In this document: positions 31,122 through 44,175 of the stretch, in pieces
Numbering within the stretch: the stretch's first letter is position 1
How the letters are laid out: every line of letters starts with the position of its first letter
Origin: Geosiphon pyriformis
Lineage: Eukaryota > Glomeromycota > Glomeromycetes > Archaeosporales > Geosiphonaceae
Reading direction: 5' to 3'
NCBI GenBank assembly: GCA_016748015.1
Contig: JAAOMT010000523.1
Location: 1,443,462-1,507,461, forward strand
DNA: 64,000 bases
Made by a program: the position numbers and the translations under genes
Notes under the pieces: generated by a model
The model's database searches: none
Told to the model about the DNA's origin: nothing
The model's input: only the letters and a program-made list of their open reading frames with translations

Positions 31122-32571
31122 AGCCTGTTAAAATTATAAATTAAATTAATGTTCAATACGAATTCGTTTTTGGGAAATTTTGTACTAAATGGATTGTTTA
31201 CAAAAAGTATGAATAGAATCTAGTCTTGTGTAAATTATATAATTTATTAATATTATGCATGTATAAATTCTCAACTCCAAAGGTAGTTTCGATTGTCAGT
31301 TTTTTAATTTCCTGTAATTCTTTTGATTTTGACAAGAATTATTAATAGCCTAATTAAATAGTAACTTGAAGTGTGTGTTAACTTTTATCATGAGTAACAT
31401 TGTATATTTTCAAAGCTTCTGTATTTTTCTATTTTGAGTTTAAATAATTTTCTTTCAAGAAAAAAATAATTTATATTGAGAATTTTTTGTAAATCTTTTT
31501 CATGTTTTATTATTGATTAAAAATTTGGTTTAACGTCAACTTTTTTTATCTCTTAAAAAGAATAAAATACTATTTGATGTTACAGCATCATTGTTATAAT
31601 TTTTATTATTATCATTAAATTTTAAAATAACAATAGATGAAGCGATTAAAATATTGAAGAACGTGATAAAAATGTAGTAAATTCATTAGATTTAATTAAA
31701 AGTCACTTTATTTACATTGAGCAAAAATTTTGAGTAATTAATTTATAAATCTTTTTAACAGAAAAAATGTATACATTTAATGTGTACCAATCGAAATAAA
31801 TAATTTCTGAAACATTTTCTCCTTTGTTTTAATATTTCAAACTTTTCATATTTAACCAAAAAAATATTGAACTTTTCTTCATTTAATGTCAAAGATTTTG
31901 AAGTTATTTCAAATAAAATATTTAGTAAAAATTATTAGCTTATCAAAAATTATTTAAAGTTGATAAATTTTATTTCTTTTAAAAATTATTTCAATAAATA
32001 AGAAATCTGTAGATATTTAGAAACCTTTTTTTTTAATACCAAAATATTTTTATGATTTCATGTCTATAATCGTTGAATAACAGAGAAAATTTTTATATTT
32101 ACGTTATTTTTGTCTTTTAGGTTCGTTATCACAGAAAAACGCAACAATTAACAAAAAATTAAATTATTTTAAAGATTTAAAAATAAAAAGCAGTACTATA
32201 TATGTAAGTCTTATTTTTCATATGTTACTATATATATTTTTTAATAAAAGTATTTTTATAATAATATTATTTTTAAAAGTTAAAAATTAGATATATAAAT
32301 ATTAGAATAATTTTCTTGAATTGAATAGGAAACATACTGAATCTTTTCTTTATACATAAAATTAAATTAGATTATTAATATTATAACTAATAGTTTATTT
32401 CTAAAATCTTTTATTCCAAGCAAACAATAGTTTTTAATCTAATAAATAAAAATTTGAATCTAAAGAATCTTATACACTTATTTAACATCTAATTTATAAT
32501 CTTACTTTATAAGGCTAAAATTTTAGATACTCTAAAGTTTCTTTAGAAAATTTTAATTTGAGAAAAAGATG

Positions 32572-32647
<76 letters not shown>

Positions 32648-33113
32648 ACTTTTAAATTGAAGGTTTCACTTTTGTCCATTTAGAATAATCAATATTTTTT
32701 GAGTTTTTTGATTAATATTTTTATAATAATTTGAAATTATTACTTTTCGATTCAGCATGCTCGTTAAAAATATAAATTTCGAAAATTTTTAACCTGAACT
32801 ATTCTCTAAATTTTGAAATAATCTAAAAATTTTAAAAATGAACTAATTTTAGACCTATCAAGTTATGTCACAGATAAAAAATGTCTTTATAATCAAAAAG
32901 ATTTTCCGAATAGATAACCTCTAAAGATTGAAACAAAATTAAAAAAAAACAATGATGCCAAATGGAAAAAAATATTTACAAATACTTATGATAATTGTGT
33001 TTGTAGAGATTTGTCAAATTCAAGTGTTTTTTGAACATCATATCAAATTGAATTTCAGAAAGTTCATTTCGCATAAAAAAATTGATACAAAAGACGAAAA
33101 AATTATTTAAAGG
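31122..33113. other. AT-rich gene-free stretch with a 70-base A run
   Basis: No coding sequence was seen on either strand. It is composed of A/T runs throughout. The notable feature is the A tract at 32577-32646 (own entry). The last hundred bases lie upstream of the lipase gene at 33114. Confidence 0.75.
32577..32646. repeat. Uninterrupted run of 70 A
   Basis: Positions 32577-32646 are all A. The sequence before it has no open frame and no recognisable reverse transcriptase or processed exon, so it is not clearly a retroposed poly(A) tail. It could equally be a slippage-expanded homopolymer or an assembly artefact. Confidence 0.9.
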
Positions 33114-34631
33114 ATGCCTAACCTGAGTCAAAACCTACAAAAAAAGTCAATCATAACAAAAATAGACTTATACCAAAAACTATTAATCACCTTACTCTTT
33201 TTACTATCCCTTTGGACATGTGGAAAAGCTTTACCAGCTTCAGAGTTCTTGAAGTTTGATGAAAATAATAAAATTCAAGAGCTTTTTCTTCCTGAAGATG
33301 ATTCAAAGGAAATTTTTTTAGATCAAAAGAATTTTATCTCTGCAACCGAGGAAATTCAAATACCTAATACGGAAAATGAAGCATGGATTGAAAATAAATT
33401 CCTCGGATCAATCTCATCAACTGATGTGACTTTGGAACAAGATCAAATGAACTTTGATAATACATCTGATTACAAAGAACTTACTTTTCTCTCGAATTCA
33501 ATTTTTAATCCGAATTCTGGAAATGAATTTGAATTTGAAACTGTAAAAAATAAAAATTGGGAAAAAACTCTTCAACCATTAACTTCTAATTTATTCCAGG
33601 AATATATTTTTAAGAAAAAGGACATTAATAGTGCTTATATTTTAAGCCAACTTCGTCTATCCGCTAGATATGCATGGCTCGCATATTGCCTTAATAGTGG
33701 GAATGAAATTTCTAAAGAAGTTTATGGTGAATATAGTGAAAAAGCTCCAAAAATTTGATAAAATTTTCAAGCACTCATTTCAAGTATTTCGCTTACAAAC
33801 TTAAATTTATTAGTTCGATCGGACAGGGAATCAAGAAATGAATTTATCTTTTATTTTCGAGGCGAAGAGAAAAATCTCCAATCAATCTTGCAAAATAATA
33901 CCCAAACAGCATATCAACCTGCTAATTTCTCTATTCATGGTAGTGTTCGTTTAATGGTTCATGCAGGCTTGTTTAACAAATTTAAGAAAGCTCGGAAGAT
34001 TTTCTTGGAAATTTTAATTGAACTTTTAGAAGAAGGATTGATAAAATCGGCTATTATTGTAGGGCACAGTTTAGGAGGAGGTATTTTCTAATATTACAAG
34101 TTAAATGGCTTTTAAGAATTTATCAATTCAATTCAATTCTTAATATCCAATAGTATACGCCACATTTGCAGCTCTGGGCCTAAAAGAAATTTCTCCAAAA
34201 ACTTCAATTACTCTGTACACATTCGGGGAACCTCGTATTGGAGATCGTAATTTTGTGAACTACTTTGAAAAAACATTTAATCAAGATAAAAGATCGGTCT
34301 ATCGTGTCACGCATTCTAATGACGATATTCCATTATACCCATCAAAGGAAGAAGGATATGTACACCATGAACGAGAGTATTGGATTAATGGTCAGAGTAC
34401 AATTGAATGTATTAGTGAGCCTGGGGAAGAAAATAAGGTATTTTTAAATCCTATATATCAATGCTCTTGTTATCTTGGTCTTTTAATGAGATTTTTTTTA
34501 TTTTTCAATACCAGAATTGCATAAATGGTGTTTCTCGACCAGCACATTCTTCTTCACTTAATGGAAATATAATAGTTTCCCACGCTGGGCCATATTATGG
34601 TTTCTTAATGAATGGGAGGTGCATTATCTGA
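33114..34631 (+). CDS. Class-3 lipase, secreted, catalytic residues present
   Basis: Exons 33114-33726, 33814-34080, 34154-34437 and 34515-34631; phases fit and give 426 residues. A hydrophobic signal sequence (LLITLLFLLSLWTCGKALPA) lies about 24 residues in. It is followed by an acidic, low-similarity stretch to about residue 180. The lipase domain then starts with LRLSARYAWLAYCL and has the oxyanion strand FIFYFRGEE, the nucleophile elbow VGHSLGGG, VYATFAAL, TLYTFGEPRIGD, THSNDDIPLYP with the Asp, GYVHHEREYWI with the His, and a C-terminal NCINGV..HAGPYYG. It should hydrolyse acylglycerols or related esters outside the cell or in the secretory path. The donor of exon 1 is GTGAAT. It converges with a paralogue on the other strand, with 187 bp between the stops. 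Confidence 0.92.
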
Positions 34632-34818
34632 AATTAAACAAGAAAATCTTCATGGGAATGCGCCGAAAATTCAAGAAAAGAAATGTTTTTTAAAATTGAA
34701 AAATTCCCCGGACCACTTTCTAACAGTGACCTTATTTTAAAGAAATCAAATTTCACATGGCAAAAATTAGCTCATAAATGTTTACATTCTAAATTTATTT
34801 CAAGAAATGATGTATATT

Positions 34819-36331
34819 TCATGTGATGCATGAGCCCATTGGAACCCCATAATATTCATTTATTTGGTCATTTAAGACATTATTAATTTGCAATGAACCC
34901 TGACTTGTTGTTTGAAATTTATAACTGTTTACACAATTCTGTAAAAATATTAAAAAATAAAACTAAATAAAATTTAATTATTCTTTACCAATTCAAAGTA
35001 GTATTAATATTTATAACACATTACCTCATTTTCTTTTACACTGGTACTTATACATCGATATGTCTCTTTACCATTTAGGAAAAATTCTTCAGAGTGATGT
35101 TTGTAATTTCTTTCGCGTTCTGGTATTAGAGGTAGTTTATCGGATAACTTTGTCATACGATATATATTTGGATTATACTTTTTGCTAAAAACACTGTCAA
35201 CGTAGTTGGCAAATTCTACGTTGCCTATACGAGGTTGACCATAAGTGTACACAGTAACTTCTCTTTCGGGATAAGCCTCTTTGAACGATAATGCGCTCAA
35301 AACTGCAAACACTAGTAAAAAATTTCTTTGTTTGAATATTCGATGAGATTGAAATATTTTATTATCATAGTTCATATCGATATGAAGTAAAAATGACCTA
35401 CCACCGCCTAAGCTGTGCCCAACGAAAAAAATTGACATGTCACGATTTAACTTTGAAATCTTTCTTGATAAAACATTAATCAACCTTCCACGAATCCATA
35501 AAAATTCTTTGTAAATTTCTCTATGAATCATGGCGTCTTGAACTCTTCGACCTTTCCAAGTTATGTAAAACGTTTGACGGTTATTTTTAAATAAATTGGG
35601 TAAATCTTTATTGTTTCCTCGAAACACAACATTTATACTGTTAATATCTTCAACATCTATCTGAACTTATTTTTTGAAAAAGTGAGTTTAAAATAAGACT
35701 TGATTTCTAGGTGACAAAATAGTTAAAATCCGAAGCTTCTCTTACCATCTACTCGATTGGATAAAGAAATGATTTCTTCTTTTAAACAATATATATACCC
35801 TGCGTATTCGGCATACTTGCGAATTTTCCATAGTGTTTGAACATCATTGACAAGCGATGGTTTGAATGCATTTTTTCCAAAATTTACTATAAGTTCAAAG
35901 AGATTTTTCCAATCTTCGATAGTAAATTCTCGCCGAGTATTTCCCAAAATATCTTCTTCCTTTTTCAGAATCTTATCAGAACCAGGTTTAATATTAATTG
36001 ATTGGTTTTCTGGCAGATAAGAAATATCTGAATAATCATTTTCGATATTTTTTGTAATGATTGATGTGTCTTGAAATATTGAATCAGAGTTCATTTGAGT
36101 AAGATCTTTTTCAGCAGATAACACTTTTGAATCATCAAAAGATTTTAACACTCCTTGAAGCTCTTCCTGTTCTTTATATATGGTCAATGTTGGTTCTATA
36201 CTACTAAACTTTCTTTGTGATGAGAATGGTTCCTCATTCAAAAAATTTTTAAACGCATGACTTATCATAATTTTTGAAATAATATAAATCAATGTAATCC
36301 ATAAAAATATAGTTGAAATTTTTTCGTTCAT
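34819..36331 (-). CDS. Class-3 lipase, paralogue of the convergent neighbour
   Basis: Exons 35746-36331, 35402-35665, 35025-35311 and 34819-34938; phases fit and give 418 residues. The start at 36331 (MNEKISTIFLWITLIYIISK) is chosen because it opens a signal sequence; the frame stays open upstream to 36538 but only through low-complexity codons. A Ser/Glu/Asp-rich stretch is followed by the lipase domain: IRKYAEYAGYIYCLKEEI, NVVFRGNN (oxyanion strand), FFVGHSLGGG (nucleophile elbow), YTYGQPRIGN, TKLSDKLPLIP (Asp) and NYKHHSEEFF (His). The last exon gives NCVNSYKF.. and ends YYGVPMGSCIT, not the usual H-x-GPYYG. Intron positions and phases match the other two lipases in the window, so the three share an ancestor. 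Probably an active secreted lipase or esterase. Confidence 0.9.
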
Positions 36332-36811
36332 TCTTTTTCTTGTTAAACTCCTTTTTCCTTTTTCCAAAATATTTAAATAAGATAATTTTAAAGGAATGAT
36401 TTTTTGGAAAAAAAAATAACTTGGTTTTTTTTTTTTCGGTACAAAATAGAATAAGATATTATTCTTAATGAGTAATTCATAAGAAAGTAAATTAGAATGC
36501 TTATCAATTATATATTTATTTGTTAATAAATCTTTCACCTATCTTTTTTCCGATCTATCACTGGTTTTTGAAACTTATAAAAAAAGAAATATTAATTCCT
36601 TAAAAAAATTTTTTACAAAAAAAAAAAAAAGCCTGAAATGTACAAAGATTAATAAAAAATTATTTTTAAAAAAAAAAAAATTTTTCAAAAAAGTTAAAAT
36701 TGATTGTTTTTTTTTCAAAAGTTTCCTTTATTTGGAAACAAAATCAAAAGATCAGAATTTAGGTTTATTCAATATTTAAATAACTGTTTAATGAAATTAA
36801 AATTCATGCCA

Positions 36812-36843
<32 letters not shown>

Positions 36844-37564
36844 CAGTTTGAAGATTTTAAAATAACCAAAAATATGGAAAAAAATGATATTATAATAAAA
36901 TAAATATATGATTTAATAGATTTCATAATATATATATATATATATATATATTTATTTAATGGTTTATTAATTAATCTACCCCCGAAATTACAGTCATATT
37001 TGTATTTTTCCCAAAAAGAAAAGCAAATTTTTATTTTTTTTACCATAAATTAAAGAATTAAGGTAAGCTAGAGATAATATTTTCGGATTGAAAAATTTGA
37101 AATTAAAATTATAATGCCTTTAATATAATTTTTTGATTTATATGTTATAAAATATTTTTTTTAAAAAGGTCTAATATTATTTCAAATATTTGCATTAACT
37201 CCAACATCCAAAATATTTATTCACAAATCCTGTCATTCAAATTAGAGAACATTTTAATAAAGGAACACAGTTATTTAATTAATCAATTTGCTATGAAATT
37301 TGGAAATGACAAACCAATTTATATACTTGAAATTAACTTTCTTTGCATGGAAATGGCAAAAAAAAACAATTTTAATCCAGAATGTATATCGAAAAGGATG
37401 ATTGATTTTCAAAAAAAAAAAATTATAACCCGAGAATTTACCTGCATGTTCTATTTAATATTCTTTGATCCTACTTTATTTCATCATGATTTGTAAGTCT
37501 GACTATTTACATTTATATAAACTTAATAAGTAAATGAACAATTAAAGTAAAAATGATACCTTAC
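36332..37564. other. AT-rich intergenic DNA with microsatellites
   Basis: Contains A and T runs, (ATT)n at about 36812-36843 and (AT)n at about 36927-36951. The frame 37293-37496 is lysine- and asparagine-rich, unsupported, and not called. Confidence 0.7.
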
Positions 37565-38680
37565 CTATTTTTTCTGGTCAGAATTATAACCACTAATATC
37601 CTCTTTTGTAGACCAATTATTCGATATCTGACCTTTAAATCCCTTTGCCTTCAACCTAGGATCACGTCCAGCAGCAACATTTCTTCTATTCAACTCTTTC
37701 ATTCTATTTTCTTCTGTACAAAGATATATTAATTGCGCTAGAAGCTGTTTTTGTTCTGTATTTAATAAACTCTCAAATTGGTACAATAATTGCCGAAAAT
37801 GAAGTGAGCCACTATTAGAAGCAATTTCAGGCCATTGTGAAATTTCTCCCATTGTTTTTTTACCCTGATCATTGAGAGACACAATTGAGCCAGAAGGTTT
37901 ACCCTCTCTGCATTTTACTATATTTGAACTTGCTTGTAATCTGGCTGAAGTTGATGCTGGTCCTAGTGAAAGTTTTCTTCTGAGTGCACTGAGTTCGCGA
38001 ATCTGAATTTCCCGAAGGGCTGGATACTCTGGTCTTGTTTTTCTCTTTAAATTATCAAGCTGCTGCCGAAACTGAAACTAATTGGAAAAATTAAATAATT
38101 GGCAGGTTAAACAGAATTATCCTCTCTTTCTAAATTTTAAATGTCGAATCCCGTTTTCCTTATATATTCTACTTCCGATTAATTGATTATTCAATTCATT
38201 TTACTTCCAAAGACTGACCTGCAGATATTCATTAACCATTTTTTGGCTTTTATTGCCTCGATTTGAGTACTCTTTGACCACATCTTTTACCGCTGATATA
38301 TTTCCCACACCTGAATTACCAACTGTTTCCATCTCTTTTGTTAAAATTTTCACTACATTTTCATGTAGAATTAAATTTTCTAAAAGGTTTTCTTTCGATT
38401 TCACATTTAAACCATTATTAAATTCAAGCCAAAACTTTTTGTGAAAATCTTCTACTTCGGCGGCTTGTCTTTTGACCAAATTGGAAATGTGTTTTAAATG
38501 AAGCTTTTTCAAGAAAGGGAGACGCCTTTGACAAAAATCTGCCTCTGACTCTTGTATTACAGGTTCACCCCTCCGTCGTGGTTGACAACCTGGTGCATAA
38601 GGAAAGCCATCTTCAAGGCTTTTTTGTGCCAAAGAGAAAGAAGATTTCACCTTTGATTTAAGATTGTGTCGACCCAACAT
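37565..38680 (-). CDS. Unrecognised helical protein, two exons
   Basis: Exons 38219-38680 and 37565-38071 join in phase at a CAG/GTCAGT donor and a TTTCAG acceptor, giving 322 residues. The sequence is charged and mostly helical. It starts MLGRHNLKSKVKSSFSLAQK, contains YAPGCQPRRRGEPVIQ and RQAAEVEDFHKKFWLEFNNG, and after the intron FRQQLDNLKRKTRPEYPALR and FESLLNTEQKQLLAQLIYL. Heptad-like spacing suggests coiled-coil segments. There is no signal peptide or membrane segment, so it is probably cytosolic or nuclear. I do not recognise the family. A short upstream segment (FKFNWDLTDKYPEM, about 38735-38780, ending at a GTAAGT) could be an extra 5' exon, but the phases could not be joined. Confidence 0.75.
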
Positions 38681-41600
38681 ATCAGATGAATGACAGATGA
38701 ATTAAAATTTTTAACTTGAATACTCATGACTTACATTTCTGGATATTTGTCTGTTAAATCCCAGTTAAATTTAAATTCCTAGAATAGAATATTTTAGAAA
38801 GGTTATTGATATAAATCATTAAGAAAGTTATTGTAGCTTACCATATTTCAGTGTGCTGTATATATATATTCACACTTTTTGTCACAGTTTCAGCAAGAAA
38901 GTTCCAAAAAAGAAAAAGGAGTGAATTGAATGATTGCTTTCAACTAAAAGAAAAACTGTTCAGCTGTCCCTTTTATAAACCAATGTAGAATCATCTTATT
39001 AATTATCTGACAGGATCTGTCTTAGAATGATATCGAATACAATCAATAATTCATCATCCATGGTGATAAAAAAACTAATATTAGATAGATGTCAGTAAGT
39101 TAATGCAATTGATAACGCTAATTTCTATGTAAAGAACTTACTTATTAACCATAAAATTGAGCATTTTCCAAGTAATGGGTTAAAGAGCTAAAAAAAAAGC
39201 TTATCAATTAGTACATAAAAATAGAGTTTAGTAATAAATCCTTTTATGTTTGAGCTTTATCATGTGAAGTAATGATCAATTTAAAAGATCCGATCCTTTA
39301 TATTACAATATCAATATTTTGTAAAATACAACCTTCTGCTAATTAAAGAGTCAATTAAAAATGAAATAACTGATAACTTTTAAAGTCTTTCTCTCTTCAT
39401 TATAAAGAACAAATTAGTATTATTATTATTATTAAAACATTCTTGCAATTTTAGTAGAAATTAATTGTAAAGTTTTTTTGGGTTATTTTTCCTAATAGTG
39501 ATGGTACGAATTCAAGTATCTCCTATTTATAAAAGATAGAACTTTGAGGCTCTGCTTGCCAATTTGTCATTCTACAAGTGTTAAAAATCCTGAATCCAAA
39601 TCTGTAAACATTGTTTATACAAAATATGGAGTATAATTTATTGATGATTTGTATATACATGTATTATATTGATAAAGACAATTACTTTGACTAAAGAAAT
39701 TCAATTAAAAGCTAAAATATATTTTATTAAAGCAATAGTATTTACAATTTTGGTAAATTATTTTTATTCATTAAAAGTTACAAAGCTTTTGAAACAATAT
39801 ATTCAATAAAATATTTAAATGTTTTAATTTTGGAAAAAATTGCTATTGACAGCTTTTTTGAATAAAATTTCATTTAAAGTTATAAACCAAATTGGAAAAA
39901 ATTGACAAATTTTGCAAGAATTGCCACTATTAAAGCTAAATTTTGAATTATAGTTATATTAATTAAGCAAAATTTTTAAAATAAATAATGATAACATTAA
40001 AAAAATTTTAAAATGCAAACTTTACACAAAACAGATTTATATTGTTCTTAAAAAACTATGATTTTCACATAAATCTATTTGGATTTTAAAAAAGCACTAA
40101 ACATTATTGTTAAAAAAATACAAGAATATCAAAGAAAAAAACACATTTAAAAAACAATAATTGTCCAAAAATAACCAATTTCTTTCAATTGTACTTTTTT
40201 TTTTGCAATTAAAAGTTTTGCTGTATTTATACTTTTATATGTTCCTTGATTAATTTGCTTTTATAAATAATGTATAAGCTTATGTTATACAAAATCTGCA
40301 ATTAACTTATTATATCAAATTTTTGTTTTAATATGTATTTATTATAATAGTTATCTTCTTAATTATTTATGTCACATTAATAAATATCTTATTTTTATAA
40401 TTAATTTTTAATCTAGTTATTGATCAAGTTTAAATATTTTTACAAAAAAACTGAAAAAAGGTTTTCCAATATTATTTAGACATTTTAATAATTTAAATTT
40501 GTAATAATAAAGATATTAAATTAATGAACATCTATTTAACAAAACCTAAGATTGTAATAAGTCTAAATTTTTATGCTAAGCTTTATATTTTTCCGGTACA
40601 AGACGCATGAACAAGCGCTAAGTCGTCCTTCAATCAATACTTATTAGGTTCTTCATTTTACTAATATAAAAAAGTGTTGGTTTGAAGTTTACATAAAAGG
40701 TTTGCTTGTAAATTTCCATGCTTTGGATATTTATAAATAGATTTCGAAGAACAAAAAACAAAGATTTTTCATGTGCAACTTGTTTATATATCTTCCATTC
40801 GGAAAATAATTAAATTTTTTATTTTACTTTATTTTATCAAGTATCGCCAATTGAGAATGGGTAAAGCAAGATTTTATAATAACAGCGATTATCAAAACAT
40901 AATATGGGGGAACCGAGATATTAACACAGTTAACTTTGAACAAAGATGAAATGAAAGGAATAATATCCCTTCGAAAAAAAATTAAAAGAATGGTAATATA
41001 TAAATAATAGAATGCATCGTTACTATTTTTATGAAAAATGAGATCTCAAAATTAATCTCCCTAGAGAGTTAATTTAAAGTTTTTCATTTGAGATTTAGGA
41101 TGATGTCGCCGAATAAGGTTTTGACTGATCTTGGAGTGAGGACAATAGCACCCTGAGGTATTGATATTTCAATAGTCAAAAAAGATTTAACGCTTCAAAA
41201 GTTTGAGACTGTCGCAATGTTAGATTTTATTTATTTTATTCTATTTTAATAAGAATTCAAAAATAGCATTAACTGAACTGTGATAGTGATTCAATCTTTT
41301 AATTTTTCCCTCGGAGGCTTAATATTTGAAACAACCAAAAAAGGCTTCAAAAATAGGGGATTTGAAACAGCAACTAGCTCAGCATGACATAACAGTTGCA
41401 TGCATAACCTATAAAATATCGAGAAAAGACTAAATGCTATTCAAGTAACTACGTCGTTATCGTTTCATGATCTACAGTAAAAGATGCTTGACGCCCAAAA
41501 AGCTCTGTGAAATTCGAGACAATCATCTCATTGCTTATGCAAGCTTGCCACTGTGTAAATAATAATCTTTGACTTGTGAAAATAGCTAAAATAGTAAAGA

Positions 41601-41887
41601 CATTGTTCGGAAATAGGGAAAATACATGTGAAGGTCCGAAAAAAACGTGATAACTCAATATCTGCATATTTTTCGCCTAACAATTAAACAACTTCCCTTT
41701 TTTTCGAATTTGGATACGAGCCCTAGTTTTTTCTGCTAACTACCTTTAACCTATCTTTGTTCTATTGCAGACAGTTGTATATTTAGCTTCCATTTTCTTT
41801 CGTTTTTGGTTTTATGGAAAGTTTTTTTCAAATTGTGAACTTGTGAAAAAATAGACATCTAAGCAACTTAATATTTCAAAAGTGAAC
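38681..41887. other. Long AT-rich intergenic stretch
   Basis: No supportable gene. The first 200 bases may hold 5' leader exons of the gene ending at 37565. The rest is A/T-rich. A small open frame at 41449-41667 is in the orientation opposite to the downstream gene and shows no family features. Confidence 0.6.
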
Positions 41888-42397
41888 ATGGAAAGGAAAA
41901 CAATAAAAAAGATTTCGATAATTTTTTTGGTTTGGGTGTTGTTTCCATTGGTTTCGTTTGCGACAGGTATCTCAAAGACAGAGTTGTTCAATAAAAATTC
42001 CCAAGAAATTTTCAGAGACATAAACCTAATTCAATTTTATCTTTCATTTGAATCTCCCAGTTCTCTCCTACATTGTTACATGGTGTTTTTACATTCTTTA
42101 CGGTGGGTAATGCTGATGATGCAAATAAATTGGGAATATATTTAAAATCAAAAGATAATTTCAAAACTCCATTATATTCCGAAATTTTAGCAAAAACTGA
42201 TGCACCAAAAGGCCAACCACTTGTTCCTTTAAGTCCTTGGAGAGTTTTTAAAGTCACCCTCTATGTTCTCGCTTATGTCTATGAGAATTTGACGGGACCT
42301 TTCATACCATCGATTGTTCAATATATTTGGCATAAGTTATCATCTGAACGAAAGAAGACTACAGTGAAGTATGGAATTTATTGGAGTTAATCTATAT

Positions 42398-42436
<39 letters not shown>

Positions 42437-44175
42437 TATAGCTTATATTATCAAATTGATATTTGAAATTCATATTTTAATCAAAGGAAAAATATTCGAT
42501 ATGGTATACGACCTCGAAACTTTCTGGACGTCTACTCACCAGATCGTGTCAGTACCACAGTTCTCAAAAATACTAAAGAATTTTCCCAGAATGTTTTTCA
42601 TGCGGCTTCTACCAATACGTCCCCAATTTCAAATTACTCTCAAACGAGCGATTCTTCTGTGATTATTCTTATATGTTCATCATGGAATTCAGGTAAGCAG
42701 GAAATTAATATAAGTGGTTAGATACGGTATATGATGATAAAACGGTCAAAAATAATAATTTCAACTTGTATTTTGAAAGGAAATAAGTCAACTTGCATGC
42801 CGGTAGCACATAATCTTCAAAGTCAAGGCTATGTAGTAGTCGTTCCAAATATCACTTTATATCCTCAGGTAAAAAGAAAAAATAATTATCATCTCTTCAC
42901 ATATTATTTCGTAATATCAATTTAAAAATTATTTCCAAAATCTTCTGCAGGGAAAAATTGCCGAAATGGTATCGGACGTTCAACAAACGATAAATTGGAC
43001 TCACTCAAATATTCGGTAATAATTTATTTAATGTCTTTACCATACTTTGTATTTACTACTAAACGATTCCTTGAAAACATAGACAATTTCGAGGTGATCC
43101 ATCACAAATATACTTGATGGGTCATTCGGCAGGAGCCCTTTTATCAGCTCTGACAATTATTCATGACGTATGCGCTAGATTGAATGTACTGCCATTGAAT
43201 AATTCGTCTGTTAGGATTCCACATTGGAATAACGCGCCAAGGTCTTTAGCCCCCAGAGTCCAAGGATTAATTTTGTGAGTCTCAAATATTTTGTGTCATA
43301 TACTCGAAAACTATTTATACTGATTTAAAAAATCCTAGATTTTCAGGCACTTATGACGTTACTGATCATTACGCATATTTACATCATAAAGGTAAATTTA
43401 ACGTGACACGAAAGGCAGTTTATCATAAAAATATAAATAATAAAATTTTGTCTCGTCTCAATAATCCTTAGGCCTTGAACAAGTTCACGCTCTTCCTCGT
43501 GTCATGGGTAACGGTTCCTTTTTAGATTGAAATTCAATTGCCTAAATAACCCGACTAGTGTCTCATCTTGGAAAGTTTTTATTTAAAATAGGCAATACTC
43601 CAGGATCGTTCGTCCAATGTTCACCAATGTACTTGCTAGATCAAGCGTTGAATCGAGTTATGGATCCTGATCGTTTGAAAATGATGTTACCACGCACGGT
43701 TGGACTGATTCATGGTGCTAAGGTAATTTTATAATTCCAATTAATTTAATTTGTATTATTAAATTTATAACCCTTTTCAAAAATCAACCATATTCCAAAT
43801 CAGGATCACTTCAATCCCCCGACATCAGCCCAAAACTTTTTCGAATTACTCGTGAAAGCGGGGATTCCAACAGTAAAAGTTAAGATCTACGCCGATCACA
43901 GTCACATTAGTCCGAAAATCGATCTTATTGTCCCGACGAAACGAATATGTGTTCTCCTTTTGGAAGATGTCAAAGAGGTTTGTAAAGGAAGTGCAGGTGT
44001 AGTTATGATGGCCAGTGGTAAATTACGTGAAAAACACGAGGAAGACGAGCATCAATTCGGATCTCAAAGTCGTCGAGTTTCGTATGACGAGAACCAGGAC
44101 GAGGGATTGAATATGATGCGGGATAGGGATAATGGAAAAGTTTCGGGTGGACGTCCCGTTTTAATTACTGCTTGA
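41888..44175 (+). CDS. Alpha/beta hydrolase of the ICME/carboxylesterase type
   Basis: Starts MERKTIKKISIIFLVWVLFP, a signal peptide or anchor. The 5' exon junction (41967 to about 42120) is unresolved because the phases of two candidate introns do not agree. From there the exons are clear: up to 42385, 42487-42692, 42780-42868, 42951-43015, 43083-43274, 43339-43391, 43472-43507, 43592-43722 and 43804-44175. Motifs: LDVYSPDRVSTTVL, GYVVVVPNITLYPQ, then INWTHSNIRQFRGDPSQIYL, MGHSAGALLS (nucleophile Ser), FSGTYDVTDHY, GLIHGAKDHFNPP (Asp) and YADHSHISP (His), a complete triad. Overall it resembles prenylcysteine methylesterase-like and kynurenine formamidase-like hydrolases; the substrate cannot be told. 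Nine small introns, one with (TTA)n. A polar C-terminal tail of about 60 residues is unusual for the family. Confidence 0.86.
42400..42434. repeat. (TTA)n microsatellite in an intron
   Basis: About 35 bases of pure TTA repeats inside the intron 42386-42486 of the alpha/beta hydrolase gene. Confidence 0.9.

Noticed and set aside
32300-32646. Retroposed gene or LINE ending in a poly(A) tail
   Set aside because: No reverse transcriptase, exon-like coding sequence or target duplication could be seen before the A run.
37293-37496. 67-codon frame on the plus strand
   Set aside because: AT-rich composition and no homology signal; located between promoters and microsatellites.
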